DNA of 64,000 nt, taken from positions 25,315,478-25,379,477 of the forward strand of contig JAGTTD010000015.1 of NCBI GenBank assembly GCA_018398585.1, written 5' to 3'. This DNA is from Simmondsia chinensis (lineage: Eukaryota; Streptophyta; Magnoliopsida; Caryophyllales; Simmondsiaceae). Both the position numbers and the translations under genes were made by a program. This document shows, piece after piece, positions 54,013-64,000 of this stretch. A model generated the notes under the pieces. It did not search any database and had not been told where the DNA came from. It was given only the letters and a program-made list of their open reading frames with translations. How positions within the stretch are numbered: position 1 is the stretch's first letter; every line of letters starts with the position of its first letter.

Positions 54013-56293
54013 TGTTAGGAATGGTATCCTACAATCCATATTTATCATGTTAATATTATTTATTAAAGAATGAAATTGAACTTCCAGTAGTTTCCTTAAA
54101 TTTGTGAGCATAGGTACTGCATGTGATTTTCTTTCTAGAAGCATCCATAAGATGGGTGTAGTCCTCAGACTCCAATTTTCATGTTTGTTCTAAGTGGTTT
54201 ATGAGATTAACCCATAGATAGACTTGGAACAAATGGTATGGACTGTTGTTAGAAAGACTCGTAGTCGAAGACAAGTTTGGACCACTTGTATGCTAAGACT
54301 ATAATGTGAAACTATAGATGACTTGTCTTAGTCATGTGGATGGTGATCCAAAAGTGTTACGTTGGTGTGTTCAATAAGATTGGCACACTGAGTTGGACCA
54401 TATGAGATGCTTATTTCTAGACTACTATTAGAGATGAGTGATTCATGTTGTACTGTTTGAACGACGACTCTAAATCTTGAGAGTATTCTGGACTTGTGCA
54501 TGGAGCATTAGTTACTTTGGTGTACTGTAAGTAAGGTCTAAACACATAACTAAATTCCCACGTATAGTCTCTTATACAGTGAATATGTTCGATAGGGAAG
54601 TGTGATAAGGATCAAGCATTCAATAAGGAATCTACAGTCTCTTATGAGATACAGATGTCCCCTTAGTTGATTCGCAAAGATTTGAATAGTTTGAAAACTT
54701 TGGCCAAAGTATTTCAAGTGTTTGAAATTTCTAATTTATACTGTGAATATGTTCAAGTATAAATAAATTATTCAATGAAGGGTGAGCTGTAACTAATAAA
54801 GAAGCTGTGAGAAGGATAATGGTAGTAGTTATATATATACATATATTTTTGATAATGCGTAGTAGTTATATTTATCCTTTGTCATGGACATCTAGTGGAG
54901 GGGTTGTTGTTATCAATACAATCTATTAGAAAGATATCAAATAAATAGTTTAAATCTTGAGTGCGGTGAGATTTATTTAGTGGAATTAAATTATTTAATG
55001 AGATGATTAATTTAACCCATTTGGAGCTAGATTTAAATTGTCCCTGGGGTTCCTGTGCAAGCCTCTGTATTTATTGCCATCGAAAAAATATTAAAGAATT
55101 CAAGACATAAATTATTAATTTTTGAAATGGGTAAATTTAATTTTGCCAAACATTATCAATGAGATGAATAAAAGTTAAAAATTATAAAATAAAAAAAATT
55201 ATGAAAATTAAAATTCATAAGATGAATTTTTATATGCAGAAAACAAAGCAAATTAAAATAAAAGAAAAGAAAAAAGGCTCTAAATTTCTTAGCACAGTAG
55301 TAATCCGCGTCTAAATGGATGGACCAACCAGCGCGCGGCACTTGTCACGCGTTGGGAGGTCTTGACGGGGTCCATCGACTCCTTCGGGCACGGACCAATC
55401 ACCGCGCGCCACATGGCACGCGGTGACAAGGCTAAAGATGCGTGTATTGTGCTTGAAGTGATGCGTTTGGCTTATATCTGTGTTAAATGCTGTGTTTCGT
55501 TTTAAAATGGGCAATCTCACATCAAAAAATCAGGATTTTTTCGCTCTGGTATACTACTATAAATAGAGGTATCTATTTCAAAGGTTTGGCATTCAATTGA
55601 AACAAATTTTTTAGGTTTTCTGAAACTGTTTCAGAGACCTAATTGGGAAGAAAATTTTCCATTAAAGTTTTTCTCTCTTAGTCTAATGTTTTTTAGAACC
55701 CACCCACCGGGCAGTTCGAGATTGTTGTGTATGAGATCGTGGGGTCTCAATTTTGAAGATTATTATTTCTTTCTAGTATTCTATTTTTGGAGCAAATGAA
55801 GGTACGTTATATTTCCTTCACTTTTAGTTTTCGCTTTTCTATTTATTTATAGTATTTGTTATTATGCCCGTTTAAGTTTATGTATTGTTATGAATGTATT
55901 AGAGTAAAAGGCCTATGGATCTAAATTAAGAATTTAGATCTGTAGATTTAAATTATGAATTTAAATATGTAGATTTAAAATTATTAATTTTAAATCAACC
56001 CTAGGTTTAGAATTATGAATTCTAAATTCCTTCCGCTGCGTAAACTTTACAAAACTAGGGAGAATTTTTAAAATTCGTCCCAACTACCGGTATTAGAACA
56101 AAGGGATTTATAGATATAACCCTATTCCCGGGAGCTCTCACACGTGAGGTGTCATGAAGCGTGACTCTCCGACCGAGGGCTTAGGTCAAGAGGAGTCTCC
56201 TACTCTAAGTGCTCTAATAGGTGTCTTTTGTTGTGACCATAATTGAGAACTGTGAACCCAACAATTCGCATCAGAGTTACTTTTTTCCCAACA
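54013..56293 (+). mobile_element. Nested LTR-type insertion (2.28 kb), probable solo LTR
   Basis: Bounded by TGTTAGGAATGG and ...TTTTTTCCCAACA, with GCTTT duplicated at 54008-54012 and 56294-56298. Removing it rejoins the copia protease frame exactly. It holds no open frame and no gene. GC-rich repeated phrases with GCGCG(G/C)C lie at 55.32-55.43 kb. At 56264-56276 a primer-site-like ATTCGCATCAGAG follows another LTR-like end (GAACCCAACA, 56254-56263), only 17 bp before the real boundary. Large solo LTR is the simplest reading. Confidence 0.8.
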
Positions 56294-56633
56294 GCTTTAT
56301 TGCCTGTTACACATATGGGTTCCTCATCCATACACATAACGTCTCGGCCCTTATTTTTAAATAATGCTATGCTAGTTCCCAAACTCACAAATAATCTACT
56401 ATCGATGAAAAAAGTTGTGTCGAGATAATAATTGCATGGTTGAATTTGACTTCAATATTTCTTGTATTGAGGACAAAGCTACTGGGACACCACTCCTATG
56501 GGTATATAATAATGGTCCTCTCTATAATTCTCACCACCAGTAGCAAGTCTCATAGCACGTGCTTGCTCAGGGGAACTATGGCTGCAATGGCTAGTTCACT
56601 TAGTGTTTATAATATAGGAGGCAGCTTACTACT
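56294..56633 (+). pseudogene. Copia protease, remainder
   Basis: The frame continues LLPVTHMGSS, RPLFLNNAMLVPKLTNNLLS and a shifted MVEFDFN-like piece, typical of the region after the copia protease and before the integrase. Stops follow. It is cut by the second nested insertion near 56634. Confidence 0.7.
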
Positions 56634-57392
56634 GTAGATAGGTGAGTAAGAAGACTATTATAAAAATCGTCCAGCTATAAACCTTAAGCATTGAAGGTTA
56701 CAACTATTTTGAGTTACCTGCCTAGTACTCACTCGCCTGGTACCTACACGCCCGATACTTATAGCATCGGTGCTACAAGTATATTGAGCAGGTCATTATT
56801 ATACAAAAATTAGGTAACAGTAAATTAGACTTAAACTAGAAAAACCTACCCTGAAAGGCCAAATAAATCAACTAACCGGAAAAGCGCCACGTGTCACTTT
56901 TTGTGACAAATGGCGACAAGGGAGGGTCACAAGGGACACCTCCTCCTCTCTCGAGCTCTCTTCAAATCCTTTAAGAAGGGGAAAAAGACATGGGATATGG
57001 AAGGCACAAAAAAGATGGATATGGTATGGGCTTAGAAGCTTGAGAAGAGGGTGTTCACACATATCTCACGTATCTCTCTCCTTAAGATAGCCTCCTCATT
57101 AGAGCAATATTCAGTCAAGATTCCTATTTCTCTTAGGCTAGGTATTCTATATCTATTATGTCTATTTATACCTAGTTTTATTGTTATGTCATGAGATTGG
57201 ATGTATAATTGAGCATCGGAGGAGTCCCCCGTGGGTTATGCCACGGGCCCCTCTTACCATTTGTTTTATCTTGCAGAGAATATTAGGCCAGACGTGTAGC
57301 TAGTGCATGAGTTTAGCTCATCCTAATGAATCCCACCTTATACAAAACTCCAAAATGATATACAAACACACTGACCCCAAACATCATAAACA
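56634..57392 (+). mobile_element. Second nested LTR-like insertion in the copia element
   Basis: Copia homology is lost between about 56633 and 57393. The inserted sequence contains TTGAGCATCGGAGGAGTCCC, CCACGGGCCCCTC and TTTTATCTTGCAG near its 3' part, phrases typical of Ty3-gypsy LTRs. ACTAC occurs immediately before 56634 and near 57393, a possible target duplication, but the right end does not finish in CA, so boundaries are approximate. Confidence 0.55.
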
Positions 57393-60227
57393 CTACGTTG
57401 TTCTATTTTAGGCATTCTATGTAAACGCAAGCTTATTTGTGGTTCTAAAGTTTCGGACATTTTTGAATCTTGTTGTTTAGGAAAGTCTACTGGTTTGCTA
57501 TTTGAACGTTTTCTATATAGTACTACTACTCCTTTACAACTTAGACCTTCTGATGTGTGGCAGTCTCACCTTTTTATTCTTCTAACTTTAAAAATTATGT
57601 AATTTTTGTTGATGGCTTCTCACACTTTACTTGGCTATATCAGATGTTGTGAAAATCTGATATTTTTGAAATTTTAACCACTTTTAAAATCCTTGTTGAA
57701 AAACAATTTAACGCGAGAATTAAAATTTTTCAAAATGATGGTGGAGCTGAATATGATCGTTGATGTATGAATTATCTTTGCAAATCTCATGGTATTCATT
57801 TCTGCCTATCATTGTCCTAAGACCCCACAACAAAATGGGGTGGAGGAATGCAAGCATCGACATTTAAGTGAAATGGGACAGACGGTACTGCTTCAATCCA
57901 AACTTCCTTTTCATTTTTTGGGATTCTGCATTTTTTATTGCTTGCAACACAATAAATTGACTTTGACTTCCAACACCTGTTTTGTTAAACTCTTCTCCAT
58001 TTGAAAAACTTTTTCAAACCAAACCCAACTACAGCCATTTTCGAGTTTTTGAGTGTGCATGTTATCATAATCTCACACCCCATGCCCCTTATAAATTGGC
58101 CCCATAGTCCATTCTTTATGTTTTATTTATGTAGCTCTTTACAAAGGGTTTCGATGTTTTGACCCTAAAACTAGTCGTATAAATTAGCCCCACAGTCCGT
58201 TCTTTATGTGAGTCATCGTGCCTGCTTTGACGAGTCTCCTTTTCCCTATCTTGACCTAGTGTTGTCAAACACGCTTGTGTCGCCAAACAATATCACAATG
58301 TCCCTTCCAATTCCCCTTCACCTTGTCCCTGCTCCACTTGGAATAGACCAACCTCACCTAAGTCGATCTATATCTTTAGAGTTGGTCCCGATTAACTGTG
58401 TCAGTCCACCTATCTCACAACCTTCCACACCTAACCAAACAGCTTTTGACCCTAATGGTCCCTTGCCTAAACACCTTGATACAAACATACCCAACTGCCC
58501 CACGGGACCTGACCCAGCTCCCGACACTCAACATTATGCTTAAGATTAGGACTTCTCCTCCCCTATCCTTGATCTCACAAATGCCTTGGCTAACACTATT
58601 AATAGCAACCCTGTCCCAACAAACTCTAACCTCACACTGGTATCATCCACCAATGTTCATCCTGTGCAAACAAGGTTAAAAGATGGAATACAAAAACCAA
58701 AATATCCTCTTTTGCTATCTTCTGTCACCGTAATTTAGGAACACACATGTTTTTCACAAGCAATAAAGAACCCTCAATGTAAGCGGTTATGGTTAAGGAA
58801 TTTAATGTGTTAATTCAAAATCACACTTTAGGATTTAGTTCCTTATGACCCGAGTACAAATCTTGTAAGAAGTACTTGGAAATACCAGGTGAAGTATACA
58901 GCTGATGATTCTGTTGAGCGGTTTAAGGCTTGCTTGGTTGCTCAAGGTTTTCATTAGCGTGAGGGTGTTGACTACAAGGAAACCTTTATTCATGTTGTCA
59001 AACCTCCCATTATTCACTTTATTCTTTCATGTGCAATCACAAATGCATGGCCTATAAGATAACTTGATGTCAAAAATGCATTCGTACATGAATTTTTATA
59101 GGAAGAAGTATACATGGGTCAACCACCTTATATGGCCTTAAACAAGATGCTCGGGCTTGGTTCCAGCGGTTTAGTTCTTTCTTATATAGTTTTGGGTTCA
59201 TTTGTAGAAGGGATGACCCATCTTTATTCATATGTCGCACTTCCCGTAATCTTATTTGTCTTTTAATTTATGTGGATGATATTATTTTAGGTGGGACTAA
59301 CTCATCTTCTATTGACAGCTTTATCGATACCCTTTCTACTCAATTTACAATGAAGGACCTTGACCCTTTACACTACTTCCTCAATATTGAGGCTAAACAT
59401 AGCCCCATTGGCCTATTCTTATCTCAACACAAATATACTATCGACCTACTCACCAAACCTGATATGCATGATGGAAAACCTATTAAAACACCACTACCTG
59501 CTCATACCCACCTATCTCTAACTAAAGGAGATCTCCTTGCAGACCCCACCGAGTATAGGAGTGCTGTTGGGGCGCTTCAATAGTTGACTATGACTTGGCT
59601 TGATATATGCTATGATGTTAACCATGTTTCTAAGGTCATGCATGCTCCTAGGTCTAGCCATTGGCGGGTTGTGAAGTGGATCCTACGTTATTCAAAAGCA
59701 CTCCCAACCATGGTCTGTCTATTCTTCCCGATTCATGTACCACCATAGTAGCTTTTGCTAATGCAGATTGTGGTGGTTGTCCAGACACTCGTTGCTCCAC
59801 CACAGGCTATGCTTTATTTCTTTGTTCCACTTTTAGCTCTTGGCATGCCAAAAAACAACACACCATTGCCAAGTCCACTACAGAGTCTGAATATCTACTG
59901 TAGCTCAAGCTGTAGCTAAGAGTGATTGTGTTCGGTATTTGATGTGAGACCTTGGCCTTCGCCATTCTGGTCACATTGGTGTATTCTGTGATAATGTCTC
60001 GACCTCTTACTTAGCTGCAAATCCTGTGTTTAATGATAGAAGCAAGCATGTAGAGGTGGATTTCCACTATGTTAGGGAGAAAGTTCTAAAAGGCGATCGC
60101 TGGATTCAATACATGCCGACTGCTCGTCATATTGTTGATATCTTCAACAAGGGTCTTTCCTTTGACAGATTTCATGATCATAATAGCAATCTTCACGTTG
60201 GCCCACCCTGTTCAGATTGAGGGGGCT
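57393..60227 (+). pseudogene. Copia integrase, reverse transcriptase and RNase H, degenerate
   Basis: Integrase: the pre-integrase KSTGLLFERF phrase (about 57.48 kb) and the core H-CPKTPQQNGVEECKHRHL (57.80-57.86 kb; family pattern PQQNGV-ERKHRH). Reverse transcriptase: FGFICRRDDPSLFI and the catalytic YVDD (59269-59280), then FTMKDLDPLHYFLNIE. RNase H: ANADCGGCPDTRCSTTGYAL, KQHTIAKSTTESEY (59.75-59.90 kb) and DRSKHVEVDFHYVREKV (60.03 kb). At least a dozen stops or frame changes are visible. The order integrase before reverse transcriptase marks it as copia. Confidence 0.88.
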
Positions 60228-60389
60228 TATTAAAATATGTAGATCTACATACCTATATTTAGATTTATATCTGTATTATCTAGTTATGGTTACTTTAGTC
60301 TTTTTTTCCCTACTATTGTATTCTTAATATATAGTAATACTGTAACCTCATTATAATTATTTAATCAAATACAATTTCTCTATTTCACA
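60228..60389 (+). repeat. 3' LTR of the copia element
   Basis: 162 bp. Preceded by the polypurine tract and followed by the AGAGA duplication. Confidence 0.85.
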
Positions 60390-60394
60390 AGAGA

Positions 60395-61276
60395 AGGGTG
60401 AGTAGCCCCATGGACTTGCCGCGTGTGTGAGTGCATGGGCCATCCTCTGTTGGGAGCATATTACAAAAAACTTTCCTAAATTGACTGGAGCGAGTACGGC
60501 AGAAAACCAATTTGAAAATCTCAATTTTAATCTAAAGCTTTGACCTAATTAAACTATTTAATTAGATCTAGATCTTACTCTAATAGATTTATAATATGAC
60601 AAATAAAATATCGAATAAAATAAGTTTAAACATATTATGTAGAACAAACAAAACAAAGGAAAACAAATTAAATATCAAATACTTAATTAAAATATACCTA
60701 AAGCGTGAATCCCAACTCCGACTTGAAGATCTCAAATTAGAAAAAGATTTCTTGACATTTCAAGTTCTTCTTTGCAATGACCTCTTTTAGCACCGGAATA
60801 TGGGCTTCCAAAATATTTAATTTAGAACAAAATTTTTCCCTTAGTCTTCCTGAGAAATAATTTTTCAAAAATATTATACTAAATAATAATTTAGAAAACC
60901 CCTAAAATAATTCTAAAATTTTCGTCGAATCAAGTTCCAAAATCATAATTGAATATTCTTCACGATAATCATATATTTACAAACAAATTAAAAAAAATAA
61001 AAACAAAGAAACGCCACGTGCCAGGCATCATAATGCATGAAATCTAATGTTGTCGGCTCCGTTGCTTGTTTTCCTTTGTTTCTTATTTGAGGTTGTAGCG
61101 CATGGGCACGTGCCGTGCCCGCGCATGCAACACACTCGCAGGCTATGATCATCTTTTCCCTTCTTTTTGTTTTGTTTTGAAACATGATATTAATCGTATT
61201 ATATATTCATCTTAATAATATTTATTTAGCATAAAAATTTATTTATCTTATAAATAAATAATTCATCTCGTGAATT
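60395..61276. other. Intergenic, possible decayed minus-strand LTR
   Basis: TGTTGGGAGCATATTAC at 60448 could be the reverse complement of an LTR end (...CTCCCAACA). The remainder is AT-rich. A G-box CACGTG lies at 61015-61020, and a GCACGTGCC stretch near 61110. No gene was recognised; open frames are short. Confidence 0.35.
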
Positions 61277-61691
61277 TGATGTAGCCCAGCGTGATGATGT
61301 GCGTGATGATGCCACCCAGTGTTGATGAGTTGGATCTTGGCGGCACAGGCTAGGTGCCAACACCTTGGCAGATGCGGAAGACAGGAGAGTGGAGGAAGTG
61401 TTTGAGACAGAGTATGATTAGTTTAAGATTAAATTCATATTTAATTTTTATATTTTTATCTTTTAGAATTTGATTCAAAATAAAATTAGCCTCTCTATAT
61501 ATACATAGTGATATCTAGGGTTTGAGTAGTTCATAATTTCATTTTTCTTTCCCGTTTGTCGAGCCTCTTTCTTGGGTAGTGAGATTAGAGCCTTTATTTT
61601 CCCCTATTGGTTTTATTAGCGATTAATAAAATCCAAGGAAAGGTCATAGAATCTTCCCGTTCCCCTAAAGCTTGCGCTACGATCTGCATTA
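61277..61691 (+). repeat. 5' LTR of the second gypsy element (415 bp)
   Basis: Ends resemble the TGATGCAG...CTGCATCA ends of the 32-37.7 kb element, but the body has diverged. A CTCTCTATATATA (TATA-like) stretch lies at about 61490-61502. Confidence 0.85.
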
Positions 61692-61722
61692 GTTGGTATT
61701 AGAGCTCAGAACGATTTCTGAG

Positions 61723-64000
61723 ATGTCCCGTCGTCGACAAAGGAATGCGGGAATTGAGGACGTTTATGAGCGGGACTTCCAAAGGCAGACCTTGCAGATG
61801 TTTAAGGAGTTGGAAGAGAAATTCCAGCAAATCGAGCGTTGCTTGATTCAACTGGGGGCAAATCCTGATCTTGAACCAAGATCCTAGCCTTAAGGCCCAT
61901 TAATACCGGGTGCAAATGAAGACACGGACGAGATCTTTTAGAATCCTTTCCCGGATGCTGAGGTACCGGATCGAAGGCATAGGAGTGCTCGGCCTTTTAC
62001 GAGAGACGCCAATAATTATGAAGATCGGAGGTGGGAATCCGGCCTCCAGATTGAAATTCCGGAGTTTAATGGTGGAGGACACCTTGAGGATTTCTTAAAT
62101 TGGCTCGTAGCCGTTGAGGAGGTTCTGGAGTTTAGGGAGGTGTCAGAAACATAGCAAGTGCCGCTTGTTGCTACTCAGTAATAGGGTAGAGCAGCTGCCT
62201 GGTGGACGCAGCTGAAACAGATTCGGATGCGCCAAGGAAAATCCAAGATAGACTCTTGGGAGAAGATGAAGAAGCATATGCGAGGTGCCTTCTTACCTCA
62301 CAACCACGCCAGAATGATGTACCAGCGCCTACAAGGGTTGTGACAAGGCTCGAAGTCCGTGGAGGAGTGCACGACTGAGTTCTATTCTTTGATCGCCAAG
62401 AATGACTTGGCAGAAAACGGAGAGCAAATTGCGGATCGATACATAAGCGGGATGAGGGAGTCAATACAAGAGGTGTTGAATATGCTTGATATCTTCACCG
62501 TCTATGAAGCAAATCAGAGGGCCATGAATGTTGAACTCTAAAAAAGGCGTCACCAAGTTGGCGGAACCTGGGGATTGCAGGTTGGCGGCAGAGACAACAC
62601 AAGGGTAGTGCCTACGCAGGCCATACAGAATAGGCCTCCACTCGCCAATGCTGGTATAACTAATGCACAAGACTTGGCAGGAACATCGAGGACTCACTGC
62701 TTTAGGTGTGGGGAAGTAGGCACCGAGCTGCTAAGTGCTGAAAGGGTAACAGGGCCGGGAAGGGCCTTTACATAGAGGAACTTCATAACGAAGTTGGCGA
62801 GACCGCGGAGGATGAGACCCAAGAAGACTTGGCGTGTTAGGAAGAGGATGCCATAACGGGTGATGAGGAGCAACTGTTGGTGATTAGGTGAGCTTTTTTC
62901 GCACCTAGAGAAGAGCAGGGGATGGTTGGCTACGAAACGACATCATTGGCGGTAGGGTGTGCCGCATGGTCATCGACTCACATAGCTGTCAGAATGTTAT
63001 CTCGGAAGAAGCTGTCGCCAAGCTGGGATTGAAGACAGACGCTCATCCTAGCCCCTACAAGTTGTCTTGGCTCAAGAAAGGAAATCATGTAACCGTCTCG
63101 AAATGTTGGTTGGCTAATTTTTTTTTTATTGGGACAAGGTACAAAGACGGGTTATGGTGTGACATTGTCTCCATGGACACTTGTCATTTGCTATTGGGGC
63201 ACCCATAGCAGTTTGATAGGAGTGCCATTCACGACGGGAGGAAAATTACTTACCCCTTCATCTTCGAAGGGACCAAGACCATCTTGCTTCCCAAGAAGGA
63301 GGAGGCCACGGGCTCTAAAAGCCCAGCATCCAAACATAAAAGGACGAGCCTTGTTCGCCAAAGAGATTGGATGAGCCAAGGTTGTGTTTGTATTGATCGG
63401 AAAGGAGTACAAGTTTAGTCATGAGGAAGTGTCACATGAAGTTGCCGCTTTACTGAGAGAACACGTTGACATGTTTTCGGAAGAGCTACCGGAGACGTTA
63501 CCGACTTTAAGGGACATTCAACACCACATAGGTAGAGGACTTACTCACCAAGGATTTCATCTGTGAGAGTCTGAGCCCACGTGCCATGCCTGCTCTGCTC
63601 ATGCCAAAGAGGGATGGAAGTTGGCGGATGTGTGTTGACAGCCGAGCAATTAACAAGATCATGGTAAGGTACCAATTCCCTATACCGAGGTTAGATGACT
63701 TGCTTGACAAACTTTAAAGCTCTTCGGTATTCACAAAGGTAGATCTCAAGAGTGGCTGCCATCAGATTCAAATCTCACATGGAGATAAGTGGAAGAATGC
63801 CTTCAAAACAAGAGACGGGCTTTAGGAGTGGCTAGTCGTGCCTTTCGGATTGTCCAATGCACCTAGCACCTTCATGAGGTTCATGAATCAAGTCCTTCAG
63901 CCATTCATTGGGAGGTTTTTCGTCATCTACTTTGATGATATTCTTATCTATAGCCAGGATCAAGTTGAACTCATGAAGCACCTCAAGGAAGTGCTGAGCA
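61723..64000 (+). pseudogene. Ty3-gypsy gag-pol, degenerate, partial
   Basis: ATG at 61723 begins MSRRRQRNAGIEDVYERDFQ with a coiled-coil start, then TAG at 61885. Gag core pieces follow (WWTQLKQIRMRQGKSK, 62.19-62.24 kb; VEECTTEFYSL, 62359-62541). The zinc knuckle is broken: HCFRCGEVG (62.70 kb) loses frame before the H and final C. A protease-like region is at 62957-63208 (MVIDSHSCQNVI, with DSH where DSG is usual). Reverse transcriptase from 63.58 kb has [38 protein letters not shown] and YFDD at 63928-63939. Stops recur throughout, so it is inactive. Confidence 0.88.

Larger units (their letters stand above)
52179..60389 (+). mobile_element. Ty1-copia retrotransposon, degenerate, with two nested insertions
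   Basis: Short LTRs (52179-52365 and 60228-60389) share TAGATCTACAT, TATTATCTAGTTA-GGTTACTTTAGTC, CTACTATTGTA and CAAATACAATTTCTCTATTTC. AGAGA is duplicated at 52174-52178 and 60390-60394. A primer-binding site-like TGGTATTAAAGC follows the 5' LTR, and a polypurine tract GATTGAGGGGGC precedes the 3' LTR. Order of domains is gag, protease, integrase, reverse transcriptase, RNase H, that is copia order. The body is split by insertions at 54013-56293 and about 56634-57392, leaving an original length near 5.2 kb. Confidence 0.92.
61277..64000 (+). mobile_element. Ty3-gypsy retrotransposon, 5' part, continues past the window
   Basis: A 5' LTR (61277-61691, TGATGTAG...CTGCATTA) is followed by the primer-binding site TGGTATTAGAGC (61694-61705) and a gag-pol region with the same domain sequence as the element at 32042-37678 (shared ERCLIQL, RRWES...EIPEFNGGG, KLSWLKKGNHVTVSK, RYKDGLWCDIVSMDTCH). 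The two are members of one family in opposite orientation. The element is cut by the end of the window. Confidence 0.92.

Noticed and set aside
54013..56293. A full retrotransposon with long LTRs and its own genes
   Set aside because: No coding frame or second LTR is present between the GCTTT duplications.

Overview
The window looks like a repeat-dominated stretch of a flowering-plant (eudicot-type) nuclear genome. It is AT-rich, lacks bacterial-style gene packing, and is filled with plant transposon families: Ty3-gypsy and Ty1-copia retrotransposons with initiator-Met-tRNA primer sites, LINE 3' ends with an RNase H domain, Au-like SINEs, CACTA, hAT and Mutator-like DNA transposons. The only gene that looks intact is a small secreted S-protein homologue (SPH, plant self-incompatibility S1 family) at 46597-47082 on the minus strand. 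A related copy at 19226-19720 is dead: it has no ATG and one internal stop.

Layout. 1-9828: right part of a CACTA element with a broken minus-strand transposase, interrupted by a non-autonomous LTR element (4811-8041) and carrying a two-type 102-bp tandem array (8.1-9.1 kb). 9.8-14.7 kb: an orphan exon-like fragment, tandem duplications, a second CACTA end beside a 27-G run, a possible orphan promoter, and LTR pieces. 14.7-21.8 kb: LINE debris, the SPH pseudogene, and a solo LTR with a 5-bp target duplication. 21.8-28.0 kb: a LINE 3' end split by a 5.75-kb non-autonomous LTR element (22057-27806) whose right end contains an internal inversion and whose body holds a hAT MITE. 28.4-29.1 kb: a Mutator-like element carrying a receptor-kinase lectin fragment (Pack-MULE-like). 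32042-37678: a complete but mutated Ty3-gypsy element on the minus strand, holding a SINE with a 5S-rRNA-derived head. 37.7-39.0 kb: two LINE ends. 39607-45017: a 5.4-kb hAT-type element without transposase, inserted in another repeat. 46.6-47.1 kb: the intact SPH gene. 47.5-48.6 kb: two Au-like SINEs. 49586-51440: an LTR-retrotransposon 5' end with a hAT MITE inside its LTR. 52179-60389: a degenerate Ty1-copia element with two nested LTR-type insertions. 61277-64000: the 5' part of a second Ty3-gypsy element related to the one at 32-37.7 kb.

Many insertions were delimited at base level from matching target-site duplications read by eye (5 bp for LTR elements, 8 bp for hAT, 9 bp for the MULE, 15-16 bp for the LINE and SINE). 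These fix the order of several nesting events. No tRNA gene, CRISPR array or operon-like structure was seen. Family names rest on motif recognition, not on a database search.
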